Shown here piece by piece: positions 54,895 through 64,000 of a stretch of 64,000 bases of DNA. The DNA comes from Bactericera cockerelli (taxonomy: Eukaryota; Arthropoda; Insecta; Hemiptera; Triozidae). Both the position numbers and the translations under genes were made by a program. The notes under the pieces are model-generated. The model was not told the DNA's origin. It saw only the letters and a list, made by a program, of their open reading frames with translations, and made no database searches. The stretch is taken from contig CM044963.1 of the NCBI GenBank assembly GCA_024516035.1, positions 19,274,703-19,338,702 on the forward strand, written 5' to 3'. Every line of letters begins with the position of its first letter. Positions within the stretch are counted from its first letter, which is position 1.

Positions 54895-55105
54895 GTTGAG
54901 TGGTTTCCGAGATTTGCGCGTTACAAAGAATATTTTTAACAGACCGACAGAGACAGACCGACAGGCGAACACAAAACCAAAGTTGCTCAGGAGGTCATGA
55001 AACGTCCAGAAATATGAAAAAAATCGGAGCAAAAAAGTATTTTATTTTTTTACAAAAACGAACACAATACTTCCGATTTCTAATATTAGAAATTTCTCGG
55101 AAGTA
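54895..55105 (-). repeat. Family L copy, 5' portion
   Basis: Reverse of the family L start with a short CAGACCGACAG remnant of the microsatellite. Confidence 0.7.
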
Positions 55106-55505
55106 ATAAAAAGAATTAAAGGGTAATGTCTCCAGAGAGTTTATTCTAACTTCAGTAGTTTTAGAGGATTTATGCAGTTGGGCGGCGCGAATGACCTGTT
55201 TTAATAGAAAAAAATCGCCAAATTTGGGGGGAACAAAAATTAGAGTCAAAACGCATTGGTACATTGTGTATTTTGAGAACACCCTGTCTAATTATAGGAC
55301 CGAGCTTGTCATATTAAACGGTATTGTGTGAGTCTATTAAAATTTATGGCATTTCGCTGACTGATTATTTGCATCACCGCAAGGAATCAGGGACGAGAAG
55401 AGTGATGTATGGAAGGGAGAAGGGTTTCTTTTGTTACTTAAGGCGAAATTATAGACATCGAGATCACCATGTTCGGACTTAGGCATTAGTTTTACCCATT
55501 CATAA
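55106..55505. other. Unique sequence
   Basis: No feature recognised. Confidence 0.5.
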
Positions 55506-55721
55506 TAATAATAATATCATCTTATTTATACTGCCCGATCAGGACTATTAAAGTAAGCATTGTTCCAGCAGTAAGCCCAAAACATATTATTATGTGGTAA
55601 AAATCCCAAAAGGGAGGATCTGCTCCGACTTGTCATGTCCCGGCTGGGTTTCGAATCCACGACCTCTCGTATCTCTGGTTTCACAGAGTGCCGCCTTTAC
55701 CACTGAGCTACCGGGACAGAC
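55506..55721 (-). mobile_element. tRNA-derived SINE, family D
   Basis: Near full-length minus-strand copy, ATAATAATA tail at the left, CTACCGGGACAGAC at the head end. Confidence 0.8.
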
Positions 55722-55881
55722 GATACATGTCAATTCATTGCGCCCTAAATATAGTTAACGTTTATTAAAACTCTTAAAGTCCAGGCATTTGAGAGAACTA
55801 TTAGCTCAGTGGTTAATTACAAATTCGATACGGGTGTTTAACCCTCCATTCGCTGGAAACTCACAAAAAGTTACCCCTATT

Positions 55882-56025
55882 CAAAAGTTATCATATATGT
55901 GTTAATCACTTTCGTGATATCACAACTACCCAAATCTATGCTGAATCTGGGACTTGAACCACCAACCTCCAGGTTACAAGTCCGCCGCCTTTTTGATCGA
56001 GATACTGAGGTTGAGTTACCCATAT
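55882..56025 (-). mobile_element. tRNA-Thr-like SINE, family C, inside a 5S-derived SINE body
   Basis: Minus-strand copy lying between TAACCCTCCATTCGCTGG (55839-55856) and TTACCCATATTAACCTCAC (from about 56033), which are adjacent parts of the 5S-SINE body. Confidence 0.72.
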
Positions 56026-56114
56026 TAACCTCACGAAGTCTGATATGAGTCAGAACTAGCTAGCACCATGAGAGAGGGTTCGGATTTGACTGGTCAACTT
56101 AACTTTCCAGGGAT

Positions 56115-56391
56115 CCCGTGGCAGAGTAAGTTAGCGCGCTAGGCATTGCACGCACGGTGACCTGGGTTCGATCCCCAACAGGGTAGGAATGTTTCGGGGT
56201 CCAGTCATACCTCGTGTGGAAAAATGAGTATTTACATGTATGAATAACGACCAGTGGCGGCATAACCAGAGTAAAAAGAAACTAATGTAATTAGAATAAT
56301 TCGAAAAGTAAAGGAGGCTCTTAGTTATGCTGCGCTACCCACAAAAATTGTGAAGAGGCCTTGTGCTTCACCATAAAAAAAAGAAAACCAT
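56115..56391 (+). mobile_element. tRNA-derived SINE, family A, with target duplication
   Basis: Same head and body as 51664-51957. Flanked by an 18-bp direct repeat ending TTTCCAGGGAT (56097-56114 and 56392-56409) with one mismatch, which defines both ends. Confidence 0.88.
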
Positions 56392-56409
56392 ACTTAAGTT
56401 TCCAGGGAT

Positions 56410-57204
56410 TCTACAAAAACTGTTGTATATTTGAGGAGCCATCAGCCATCACGCTGTCTGACGATTTTGATTTATCTGTATGACGATTTTGATTTATCTG
56501 TATCACGATTTTTTTCACTATTTATTTTTTCAATTAGGGAGCTCTCGTAACTCATGAACAGGTTCGCGCCGTGTCACGAATTGAGGTTTATTTGAAATCT
56601 TAATCGCTCGCCTGGTCCTAATAAGTGCCAACAGCAATTCTCTATTGCACCACAGTATGGACCGCTGGATAGATGTATTGCTGTTTCAATCTCAGATAGG
56701 ATCTACATGGCCAGAGATGTTGGGCACACCCACACAATGCCTTCAATAAAGTGGAAGATAGAGATAGATTAACTAGTTGTGCAACCGTACGAAACCGCTA
56801 GTAGATTTAATAGTTGTGAAACAGAACACTCTACATCTCGGGATACAAGAAACAAGACCGATCTAGTTCCAGTTCCCATGTGGTATGTGGTACTGAAGAA
56901 ACTCAATCAAGAGGACAGAAGTTCGAAGCCCAAGTAGTTATCCTATTTGAAGATTTATTTATTTCTCGTATGGTTTTACGACACATCTCAAAGTGCGAAG
57001 ACATAAATATGTAATAAACTTGATCGGGAAATCTGATGGCAGTGATTGCCTGATCGCCAAAATTGTCAGTACTTTAGCCGTATGTCAATGTGTTGCCCAG
57101 GGTGAACCACGAGGAGGCGTACTAACATTGAAGAGACAGACAAGCATACAAATAGACGTACAAACGAAAGTCAAATCTTTTGTTATTCATGTTAATGTGA
57201 CATA
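56410..57204. other. Unique sequence
   Basis: TGACGATTTTGATTTATCTGT occurs twice in tandem near 56459-56500 (shortened). No coding exon recognised in 56560-57200 although composition is balanced. Confidence 0.45.
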
Positions 57205-57325
57205 ATTGTGTTAATCACAATCGTGATAGATCACAACAATAGTGAAACTCGCTTTACTAAAATTTTGCTTATCTTGGGACTTGAACCATCGACCGCGAAC
57301 TCTAGATCAAGCTATTGAGGTTTGT
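57205..57325 (-). mobile_element. tRNA-Thr-like SINE, family C, decayed
   Basis: GTGTTAATCACAATCGTGATAG tail and GGACTTGAACCATCGACC head on the plus strand; the head has a gap. Confidence 0.6.
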
Positions 57326-57368
57326 TCGAGACACAAATATGGCGAATTTAAGATGTATTTGGGAAATC

Positions 57369-57575
57369 GTGACGTCACTCTTATGATGATCACAAATTTG
57401 TATTTACATGACGCCGAAAGTGCAAGCAAGGCGTCTGTTTGTCTACCAACACCTACTCGCGTCTACGTCACCGTCAAGCGCATAGCCTGCTGTTTGCACG
57501 GACCACCTGGTTGACGGCACACTCGGTATATAAATATGGAGTATTTGCAATCTGTGACGTCGTGAGCAGTTCGTG
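57369..57575 (+). promoter_or_regulatory. Candidate promoter: CRE motifs and TATA box
   Basis: A palindromic TGACGTCA at 57370-57377, further GTCACCGTCAAG and TGACGT words, TATATAAATA at 57527-57536, and CAGTTCGTGTG at 57567-57577. The CAGT lies about 40 bases after the TATA box, longer than ideal. No downstream exon is recognised. A 5S-SINE fragment follows at 57680. Confidence 0.3.
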
Positions 57576-57964
57576 TGTACGCATTTCTGTTGACACAGCC
57601 GTCTGTCCTCAGTCAGGGACGGCCAACTTTCTATACGTGGGCTTTAGACTACATTTCTCTTCTTCAGTCTCTCCAGTAAATCGCAACGTTGAGCACAGCA
57701 ACGTTACGACACCAAGTTAAGCAACGTTGAGCTAGAGTTTTTTTCCTCATGTGAATGTTGGAGTAAGCTCTGATCAGTTTGAGGAGCTGGTGAAAAATAT
57801 TTTTCACTCTAGGTCGGCCTTGAGATTTTGTTTGTTGTTGTAAGGTTTCGTATTTTCACCGGTCTAAGATTCTGTAAAATCGCTGAAGCTAAGCAATGGA
57901 ATGGAGTGTAAACTTGTGAAGCCACTTTTCCAAATAATCTCCATGTTGAAGAGATGTTGTGTGT

Positions 57965-58135
57965 GTGATAGAGGGAGGGAGAGAGGGACTGAGGGATGGA
58001 GGGAGGGAGAGGGGGAAGGGGAGGAAGGGGAGGAAGGGGGAGGGGGAAGGAGAGGAAGGAGGGAGGGAGAGAGGGGGAAGGAGAGGAAGGAGGGAGGGAG
58101 AGAGGGGAGGTAGGGGGGTGGAGGGAGGGAGAGAG
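57965..58135. repeat. GGGA-rich microsatellite
   Basis: GAGGGAGGGAGAGAGGGGGAAGGAGAGGAAGG-type purine tract (shortened here); stop-free in several frames by composition. Confidence 0.88.
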
Positions 58136-58275
58136 TGCGTTTTCAATTTGCGTGTGCCTTACATCAGTCATTGCCCCGATTAACTGTGTGTACTTAGAAG
58201 CCAAATAAAAATAACTTAGGATGGATACTCTATAATAAAAAAATATGAAAAATAAAACAAATGATTTATTATTAT

Positions 58276-59082
58276 TACTTGTGTAGGTATGTGATCTAAC
58301 CACAACTTGGTGTCGGTACTTGTAAAAAGAAAACACTATTGAACCGATCCTGCCCCAAGGCTGAAACAAATAGTCTGCTGGGAAAACAAGAGCGATTTCA
58401 TTCATAAAAACTTCTCTCCGAGTCTCGAGAATCCGCTGACGTAGGTATTCCCATTCATGAAAACCACCACTATTGACTCAGGTGATGGTTTCGTACTACG
58501 AGTGTGGTCTAAATTTAAAACCACACTCAGGATATTTTGAAAGGGGTATGTTCAATAGGCTGCAGGCATTGATTGGAAAATACTGTGATGTTGAGAGAAA
58601 ATATCGATATTTCGTTTATATTGAAAAATATCGATATTGCAATGTACCTATATCTACTAGTAAAAACAATTTAAAAAAATCGATGCAAAAAAATATTTTT
58701 TTTACAAAAACGAACACAATACTTCCGATTTCTAATATTAGAAATTTCTCGGACGTAAAATAAACAGTCGATTTCAAATGTTGTCAATATATTCTTTTAA
58801 ATAGAAGAAAATGTATCTACTTTATTATTTTATAAATCGTGTATTTTGATATCAAACTCGAAAGAAAACTCTTAATTTTGCGAAGGTGAGTTGGAGTGTA
58901 ATGAGGGAGAAAGAACAATATTAAATTTATTGTGAACTAGCTACTCATCTGCTGGGTTGCTCAAAGACACAAAATAAAATTCAAACACCAGTTATGACAA
59001 TAAATAAACAAACATGAGGGTAAAACATAAAGCATATACGTATATAATATATGTATAATTGTATAGGGACTTTAACGTCAGT
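58276..59082. other. Unique sequence with a hairpin and a family L fragment
   Basis: GAGTGTGGT / ACCACACTC (about 58500-58528) form a 9-bp stem. Confidence 0.5.
58668..58757 (-). repeat. Family L fragment
   Basis: AACGAACACAATACTTCCGA and TTAGAAATTTCTCGGACG. Confidence 0.65.
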
Positions 59083-59250
59083 TAATGAATTTAATATCAC
59101 CTTATTTATACTGTATGATAATAGAACATGGGACTCATCCCATGCATGATTCCAGCTCTAACCCGAAGACCTATTTTGTGGTCAAAATCCCAAATGAGAG
59201 GATAACTACTTGTCATGTCCCGGCTGGGTTTCGAACTCGCCACTTCTGGT
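59083..59250 (-). mobile_element. Truncated SINE, family D
   Basis: Body and B box (GGGTTTCGAA) are present, but the 5' half of the tRNA head is lost. Confidence 0.7.
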
Positions 59251-59642
59251 TTACCATACGCCTTGACTTGGTTCACTACATATTTCTATTTTTTTTTTTT
59301 TAGCATGTCCTATTTTGTTGAATGTATATGTAGTTGACCAATAAAGAGTTAAATAATAATAATAATAATAATAAAGAGATGAGACTGGTATTATACTGTT
59401 GTGTTTGATCTCATCAATACGTACTGTAGTAATTCTGGTGCAAATTTGCATCCATGTACTAATGAGTAGTGCAGAGCATCTCCCACCACTTAAGTTACTG
59501 GAACCTACTCTACCAGTCTGTCTACGTCAGCTGGAAACTGGAAAACCAGATAGAGCAACAGGTGGGAGTCTTGGTGACTTGCTGGATAGTTATGTCAGAA
59601 GACTCCTATGCATGCATGCGCCTCCTGTATACTCCAATTTCT

Positions 59643-59795
59643 AAACCAACCTCAGTAGCTTGGTGGATAAAGCGGCGGACTTGTAACCTGTACATCGGTG
59701 GTTCAAGTCCCGGTTTCAACGTACATTTAGTAAAGCGAGTTTGAGTAGTTGTGATATCACGAATGTGATTAACACAAAAATACGATAACTTTACT
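59643..59795 (+). mobile_element. tRNA-Thr-like SINE, family C
   Basis: Best-preserved copy: AACCTCAGTAGCTTGG head, GACTTGTAACC, GGTTCAAGTCCC, body with GTGATATCACGAATGTG and the terminal ATACGATAAC. Confidence 0.8.
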
Positions 59796-59837
59796 TCAAT
59801 TTTTATACGTTGGATTTCTATTTATAAATATAATAAG

Positions 59838-60040
59838 AACACTCTTTAGTGGAAGGTAATAATACCACCAGGCGAGGTTAATGCTCAAAGCATTTTCTAC
59901 CACCTAACCGTAAGAGTCTAAATAATATGTGGTCACAAACTCAAATTACTGAGGATTGCATGCACTGGGTGGGATTCGAACTCACGGATTCCTACCCTAC
60001 CTGTTTTACAAGACTAGCGCGTTAACCACTTGACAACCAA
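59838..60040 (-). mobile_element. tRNA-derived SINE, family E
   Basis: Minus-strand copy: CTCTTTAGTGGAAGG at the left, CGCGTTAACCACTTG head at the right. Confidence 0.82.
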
Positions 60041-60043
60041 AAA

Positions 60044-60185
60044 TCACTTGCCACATTATGAAACAGGATTAAAGTTAACATTCTCTCAAGTCGGAGTTTC
60101 AACCAATCACAGCGCACTATTGTATCCCAACTTGAGTGACAGTCTGGCTTATCTTGACTTTTGTCCTGTTTTATAATTCGGCCCG
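60044..60185. mobile_element. MITE, same family as 6846-7002
   Basis: CATTATGAAACAGGATTAAAG at the left and CCTGTTTTATAATTCGGCCC at the right. The interior shares AAGTTGGAGTTTCAACCAA-like sequence with the other copy. Confidence 0.7.
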
Positions 60186-60617
60186 AAGTTTTCGAGAAAA
60201 ACATTGAGATACAGGTTGTCAACATAAATATTCTTATTATAGAAGCTTTAGCTTGGGAAAAATACCTTTGTATATGTTATCCTGTTATTAAATAAATAAA
60301 TAAATTAGAAATTCCATCTTTACCGTCAACTGTCAGAGAATTAATACATTTACGATTTACTGCCAAGTGCCAGAGTTCCACCGGTTCCACATATACCCCC
60401 TCCGGCCCATCTTATAAATAAAACTCAATATTTTATAAACAAACCACTTCTTGGTCAGATTGTTCTCACGATATATACATAATAATGTATAATTATACAA
60501 GGATGTATATTACAAAACATCGGCCAATTCAGCCGCTAGACAGTTAAGCATGTTCTCAGCGTTCAAAAAGTAATATCAATTATATTACTAATGGTTTTGT
60601 GAACTGCAAACCTTTCA
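60186..60617. other. Unique sequence
   Basis: (AAAT)n at 60290-60305; no gene. Confidence 0.5.
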
Positions 60618-60757
60618 GATTTTTTTTTTTAATTAGGGTTTTACGTCGCTTTCAACTGCATGGTCATATCACGACGGGGTGTTACCCTCTATTTGCAGGA
60701 AACTTACAAACCTGCCACTCACATTAACCTCACCCAGCCTGGGTTGGCCCGGAATGA
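60618..60757 (-). repeat. 5S-SINE 3' half
   Basis: T run, GGGTTTTACGTCGCTTTCAA, GTCATATCACGACGGGG, then the core. The 5S head is missing and a 17-bp minisatellite begins soon after. Smaller pieces lie at 11925-11990 (-), 55835-56098 (-) and 57680-57732 (+). Confidence 0.7.
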
Positions 60758-60810
60758 AACAGACGGACAAACAAACAGTGAGACCACTTGGTTCAAGCAA
60801 ATACAGGCAA

Positions 60811-61495
60811 ACCTGGATAATATAAGAGAAACCTGGATGTAAGAGAAACCTGGATACAAGAGAAACCTGGATATAAGAGAAACCTGGATGTAAGAGAAAC
60901 ATGGATTTAAGAGAAACCTGGATATAAGAGAAATCTGGATATAAGAGAAACCTGGATGTAAGAGAAACCTGGATAGAAGAGAAGCCTGGATAGAAGAGAA
61001 GCCTGGATAGAAGAGAAGCCTGGATATGAGAGAAACCTGCATGTAAGCGAAACCTGGATATAAAAGAAACCTGGATTTAGGAGAAACCTAGATATCAGAG
61101 AAACTTGGATATAAGTGAAACCTGGATAGAAGAGAAGCCTGGATAGAAGAGAAGCCTGGATATGAGAGAAACCTGGATATAAGAGAAACCTGGATATAAG
61201 TGAAACCTGGATATAAGAGAAACCTGGATAGAAGAGAAACCTGGATATAAAAGAAACCTGGATATAAGAGAAACCTGGATAGAAGAGAAACCTGGATTTA
61301 AGTGAAACCTAGATATCAGAGAAACCTGGATATAAGTGAAACCTGGATATAAGAGAAGCCTGGATAGAAGAGAAACCTGGATAGAAGAGAAGCCTGGATA
61401 GAAGAGAAACCTGGATATAAGAGAAACCTGGATAGAAGAGAAACCTGGATATAAGAGAAACCTGGATATAAAAGAAACCTGGATATAAGAGGTCA
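60811..61495. repeat. 17-bp minisatellite, about 40 copies
   Basis: Unit AGAGAAACCTGGATATA with variants (TAGAAG, TTTAAG, CTTGG). It translates on the minus strand to a meaningless FLLYPGFSYIQVS repeat. Confidence 0.92.
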
Positions 61496-61885
61496 AATAT
61501 CCCGTCCCTAGAGTTCTCTCATATCCAGATTCGACTGTACCACGAGTATTATTGTTGTCCCTTACTCCATTTCAAACGTGACCCCATGTCTCATACCTGA
61601 TTTCCCATGGGATAAAAAAAATTCCACAGTGACCCCATGATTAGGTATTGTTGACGAGATTGACGCGCGAGCAATTGCATCTATTGAGCGCATGGCTTAG
61701 GGGTTCACTTGAAATAGAGACGAGTCTAATGAGCCAGGTAATTTTGGACTATGGAACATAGCTAGGGTTGTGACGTCATACTCCATAGAGCAAATCACTT
61801 GATGACGTAAAAACACTAATATCTACGAACAATGATTATGTTTCACAGTTCAAGTTCAAGTCCTTGATGATTTCTCTACATTATA
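61496..61885. other. Unique sequence
   Basis: GTGACGTCATAC at 61770-61781 and ACTTGATGACGTAA at 61797-61810 are CRE-like words; no transcript feature recognised. Confidence 0.45.
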
Positions 61886-62076
61886 AGGGTTGGGTGGAAG
61901 AAATTGCCATAGGCAATAAAGCCGCTCTTCAGTTAAGACATATGTGTACATTTATTTATCATTGTTTTTCCTTTTTATGGTTTATATTGTTTCCATTTTT
62001 TAATTTTTATAATAATTATTTGTACTGTACATATCATGTCTCTTTACATCTAATAAAGTGTTTCATAATATAGATA
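61886..62076 (+). repeat. Family F repeat, well preserved
   Basis: GGGTTGGGTGGAAGAAATTG core to CTAATAAAGTGTTTCATAAT. TCACTTGATGA occurs just before (61795) and just after (62096) it. Confidence 0.72.
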
Positions 62077-62261
62077 GGTGCAGATCACTTGATGATCTAA
62101 AAATGAATGATCCATACAGCTTACATCAGTAAATTATGTAGTTAGTTTTGCTTCGAAATAGACTGAAGAGGGAGAAGGTGTATAAATAGATGTATAATAA
62201 TTATGTACTTAACAGTCTTGATGTACAGGAATGACAGGACATAAAAATGTTTGGGAAAAAA

Positions 62262-62334
62262 AGGTTTCGAACCCGCGACCTCTTGATTACCAGACCGACG
62301 CCGACGCTTTGGCTATGTTGAGCTACCGAGACTG
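62262..62334 (-). repeat. tRNA-like SINE head
   Basis: The minus strand reads GTCTCGGTAGCTCAA ... GGTTCGAAACC, with A and B boxes. It resembles the family D head; the body is not evident. Confidence 0.55.
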
Positions 62335-62601
62335 ACACTAATGACAGTATGAGAGAGAAAGAGAGGAAAGAGAGAGAGAAAGAGAGAGAGGGAGAAAAAG
62401 GGATAGAGATAGAGGGAAAGAGAGAGAGAAAGTTTGCCATCATGTGTTTTATTTTCATTCTGTCTGTTAAACAAACTTTTTTATGTTTTGTGTTTGTTTA
62501 TAATGCATTTGATCTTATTAGACGAAACTACGAAACACTTAAAACTAAAGAGAGTACAGAGGAAGAAAATACAGAATCGTAAAATAAAATACAGTATGCA
62601 T

Positions 62602-62743
62602 GGTTGGGTGGAAGAGATCGCCATAGGCAATAACCCCGCCCTTTAGTTAGGACATCTATATATAATTCATCTATGTTGTTTATCTTTTTTCTTGTTTATA
62701 TTGTTCTCAATTTTGTATTTTAATTTTTATCATAACTTTTTTT

Positions 62744-62745
<2 letters not shown>
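62602..62745 (+). repeat. Family F repeat
   Basis: GGTTGGGTGGAAGAGATCGCC, CCCGCCCTTTAGTTAGGACA, then an AT-rich tail running into the poly(T) of a 5S-SINE. Confidence 0.7.
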
Positions 62746-62781
<36 letters not shown>

Positions 62782-63035
62782 GGGTTTAACGTCGCTTTCA
62801 ACTGCCATGGTCATATCACGACGGGGGTTTTACCCTCCATTCGCAGGAAACTCACAAACCTGCTACTCACATTGACCTCACCCAGCCTGAGTGGGGCCGG
62901 GAAAAGCCAGCGTCACGAGAATTAGAATTTGAATGGTCACCCATCCAAGTCTTAACCTCGCTGGATGTCGCTTAACTTCGGTGTTCTGAAGGGAACCGGT
63001 GTATTCAACATGCCATCGACGCTGGCTACTTTTTT
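62741..63035 (-). mobile_element. 5S rRNA-derived SINE with long poly(A)
   Basis: Minus-strand copy. The plus strand shows a T run of about 30 (62748-62780), then GGGGTTTAACGTCGC, the core, and 5S-like AACTTCGGTGTTC ... GTATTCAACATGCC at the right. The long homogeneous tail suggests a recent insertion. Confidence 0.87.
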
Positions 63036-63039
63036 TTCT

Positions 63040-63370
63040 TATACAGTATGTTTCAGAAAAGGTGGCCACCCCCTCGTAACTTTTGAACGCGACGGAATTT
63101 TTCAATTCTGTAAAGTCCTAAGTATAGAAAGTGCCCTATGGCCCATCCTGTGGTCATATTTATTTTTGGCCCCGGTCCGCCCTTCCGGCTTTTAGGCCAT
63201 ATTTTTTCATTTTTCTCGCGAATTTTAAATGGAATGCTATATTTTTTTATTCCTGTTAATTAAAGTCCAAGTTAGGCTGAGTATAATGAGCTTTTAAAAT
63301 TTTCAAAAACCTTATCAGGGGCGGAGCTAGTAGGGTGCAAGTTTCAAAATTAATACACCCTGTATTTCAG
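63040..63370. repeat. Diverged single-arm relative of the TACAGGGTG elements
   Basis: Begins TACAGTATGTTTCAGAAAAGG and ends ACACCCTGTATTTCAG; the interior is unique. From 63371 to the end I see only AT-rich sequence with T runs and a short CT run at 63855-63870. Confidence 0.45.
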
Positions 63371-64000
63371 CGTTAGTTAGATTTTTGAGTACTTTTTTAT
63401 TGTTCATAGGTTCAAAATATTGTTTTACACCATATGAAATCAAAAAAATATTCTTGTTTACTTCTGATCAGGGTCATAGTAAGGTTTTTGTATAAGTACT
63501 TTTTTTCTCACGTCAATTTTTCCGTAAATTAATGGTGTTCTCGAAATTGGCATTTTTAGAGGTGAAAGTCTGCAGTGACATATGTTTTTTATGCTTGAAA
63601 TCGAAAGAAAACTTAACGGAGAAGCGATTAAGAGCATAAAAAAAGCCATTTAACCTGCTAGTTTTTTCACGACAGTGTCCGGTAAAGTGGGTGAATTTCG
63701 TATTGAATTTTTTTTGTTGTTGAGGAAATACAATTGGCATAGAAAATAAATAATATCTAATAAGTGAATAATACTTCAATAAACATAACTAAATGCGAAA
63801 TTAAATGAAAATTATTTCTTCTAAATCAGTGCCGGATATTTTTTTTTTTTTTTTTCTCTCTCTCTCTCTTTTTCACTTTTCAAAGTTCAAGTTGTATCAA
63901 AAATAATTATCGGATAATGCTGCTTCTAAGGTCGGCCTAGGGGTCCCCTCTTGAGACAATTTTAGTTGGTAAGTTGGTAAAATCTGTAGAAAACACATTG

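Noticed and set aside
57439..57720. 93-residue balanced-composition frame
   Set aside because: Overlaps the candidate promoter and ends in a 5S-SINE fragment; no family recognised and no splice context.
61095..61496. 133-residue repetitive frame on the minus strand
   Set aside because: Product of the 17-bp minisatellite; three units equal 51 bp and stay in frame.

Overview
This is a eukaryotic, repeat-dominated genomic window, most likely from an insect. I favour a hemipteran-type genome, but the sequence does not prove it. The reasons are several tRNA-derived SINE families, a 5S rRNA-derived SINE, an intact-looking BEL/Pao LTR retrotransposon, hAT/PIF-type MITEs, hundreds of bases of GA/CT microsatellite at many sites, and no prokaryotic gene organisation.

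The only host gene I recognise is a conventional protein kinase C on the minus strand. Two short exons lie at 9794-9825 (32 bp) and 7534-7616 (83 bp). They join in phase across a phase-1 intron, have canonical splice sites, and encode the second half of the C1A zinc finger. They are too short to appear as ORFs. Everything left of 7534 and an unknown length right of 9825 is therefore probably PKC intron. A decayed copy of the 83-bp exon lies in the intron between them (7828-7910). A second, weaker minus-strand candidate is a terminal exon at 13689-13742.

Layout. 0-5 kb: purine-rich microsatellite with SINE fragments and a 45-bp tandem repeat. 5-8 kb: MITEs, a 72-bp tandem array inside inverted ends, a perfect hairpin, and the PKC exon. 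8-12 kb: nested SINEs, then a three-level nest (hAT-like element in a LINE 3' end in a TIR element) and a 144-bp repeat carrying a hammerhead ribozyme. 12-25 kb: CT/GA tracts, a hAT MITE with 8-bp TSD, and SINEs. 25.3-25.5 kb: a second hammerhead repeat. 25.9-32.7 kb: BEL/Pao element with two apparently identical 255-bp LTRs and TSD GAGAG, its coding region broken by six single-base frame changes. 33-50 kb: SINEs, a PIF-like MITE, GA tracts, minisatellites, a Helitron 3' end, and a 0.9-kb foldback. 50-56 kb: an element with CTGT repeats, a 43-bp minisatellite interrupted by a SINE and a 1.4-kb near-perfect foldback. 56-64 kb: SINEs, a possible promoter with CRE and TATA motifs, and a 17-bp minisatellite of about 40 copies.

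The most notable items are the hammerhead ribozyme repeats (two intact copies with compensatory changes and one decayed copy split by a SINE), the foldback family with TACAGGGTG ends, a core domain shared by 5S-derived and tRNA-derived SINEs, and the PKC pseudo-exon. The long open frames rich in Ser/Leu/Phe or Arg/Glu/Lys are microsatellite translations, not genes.
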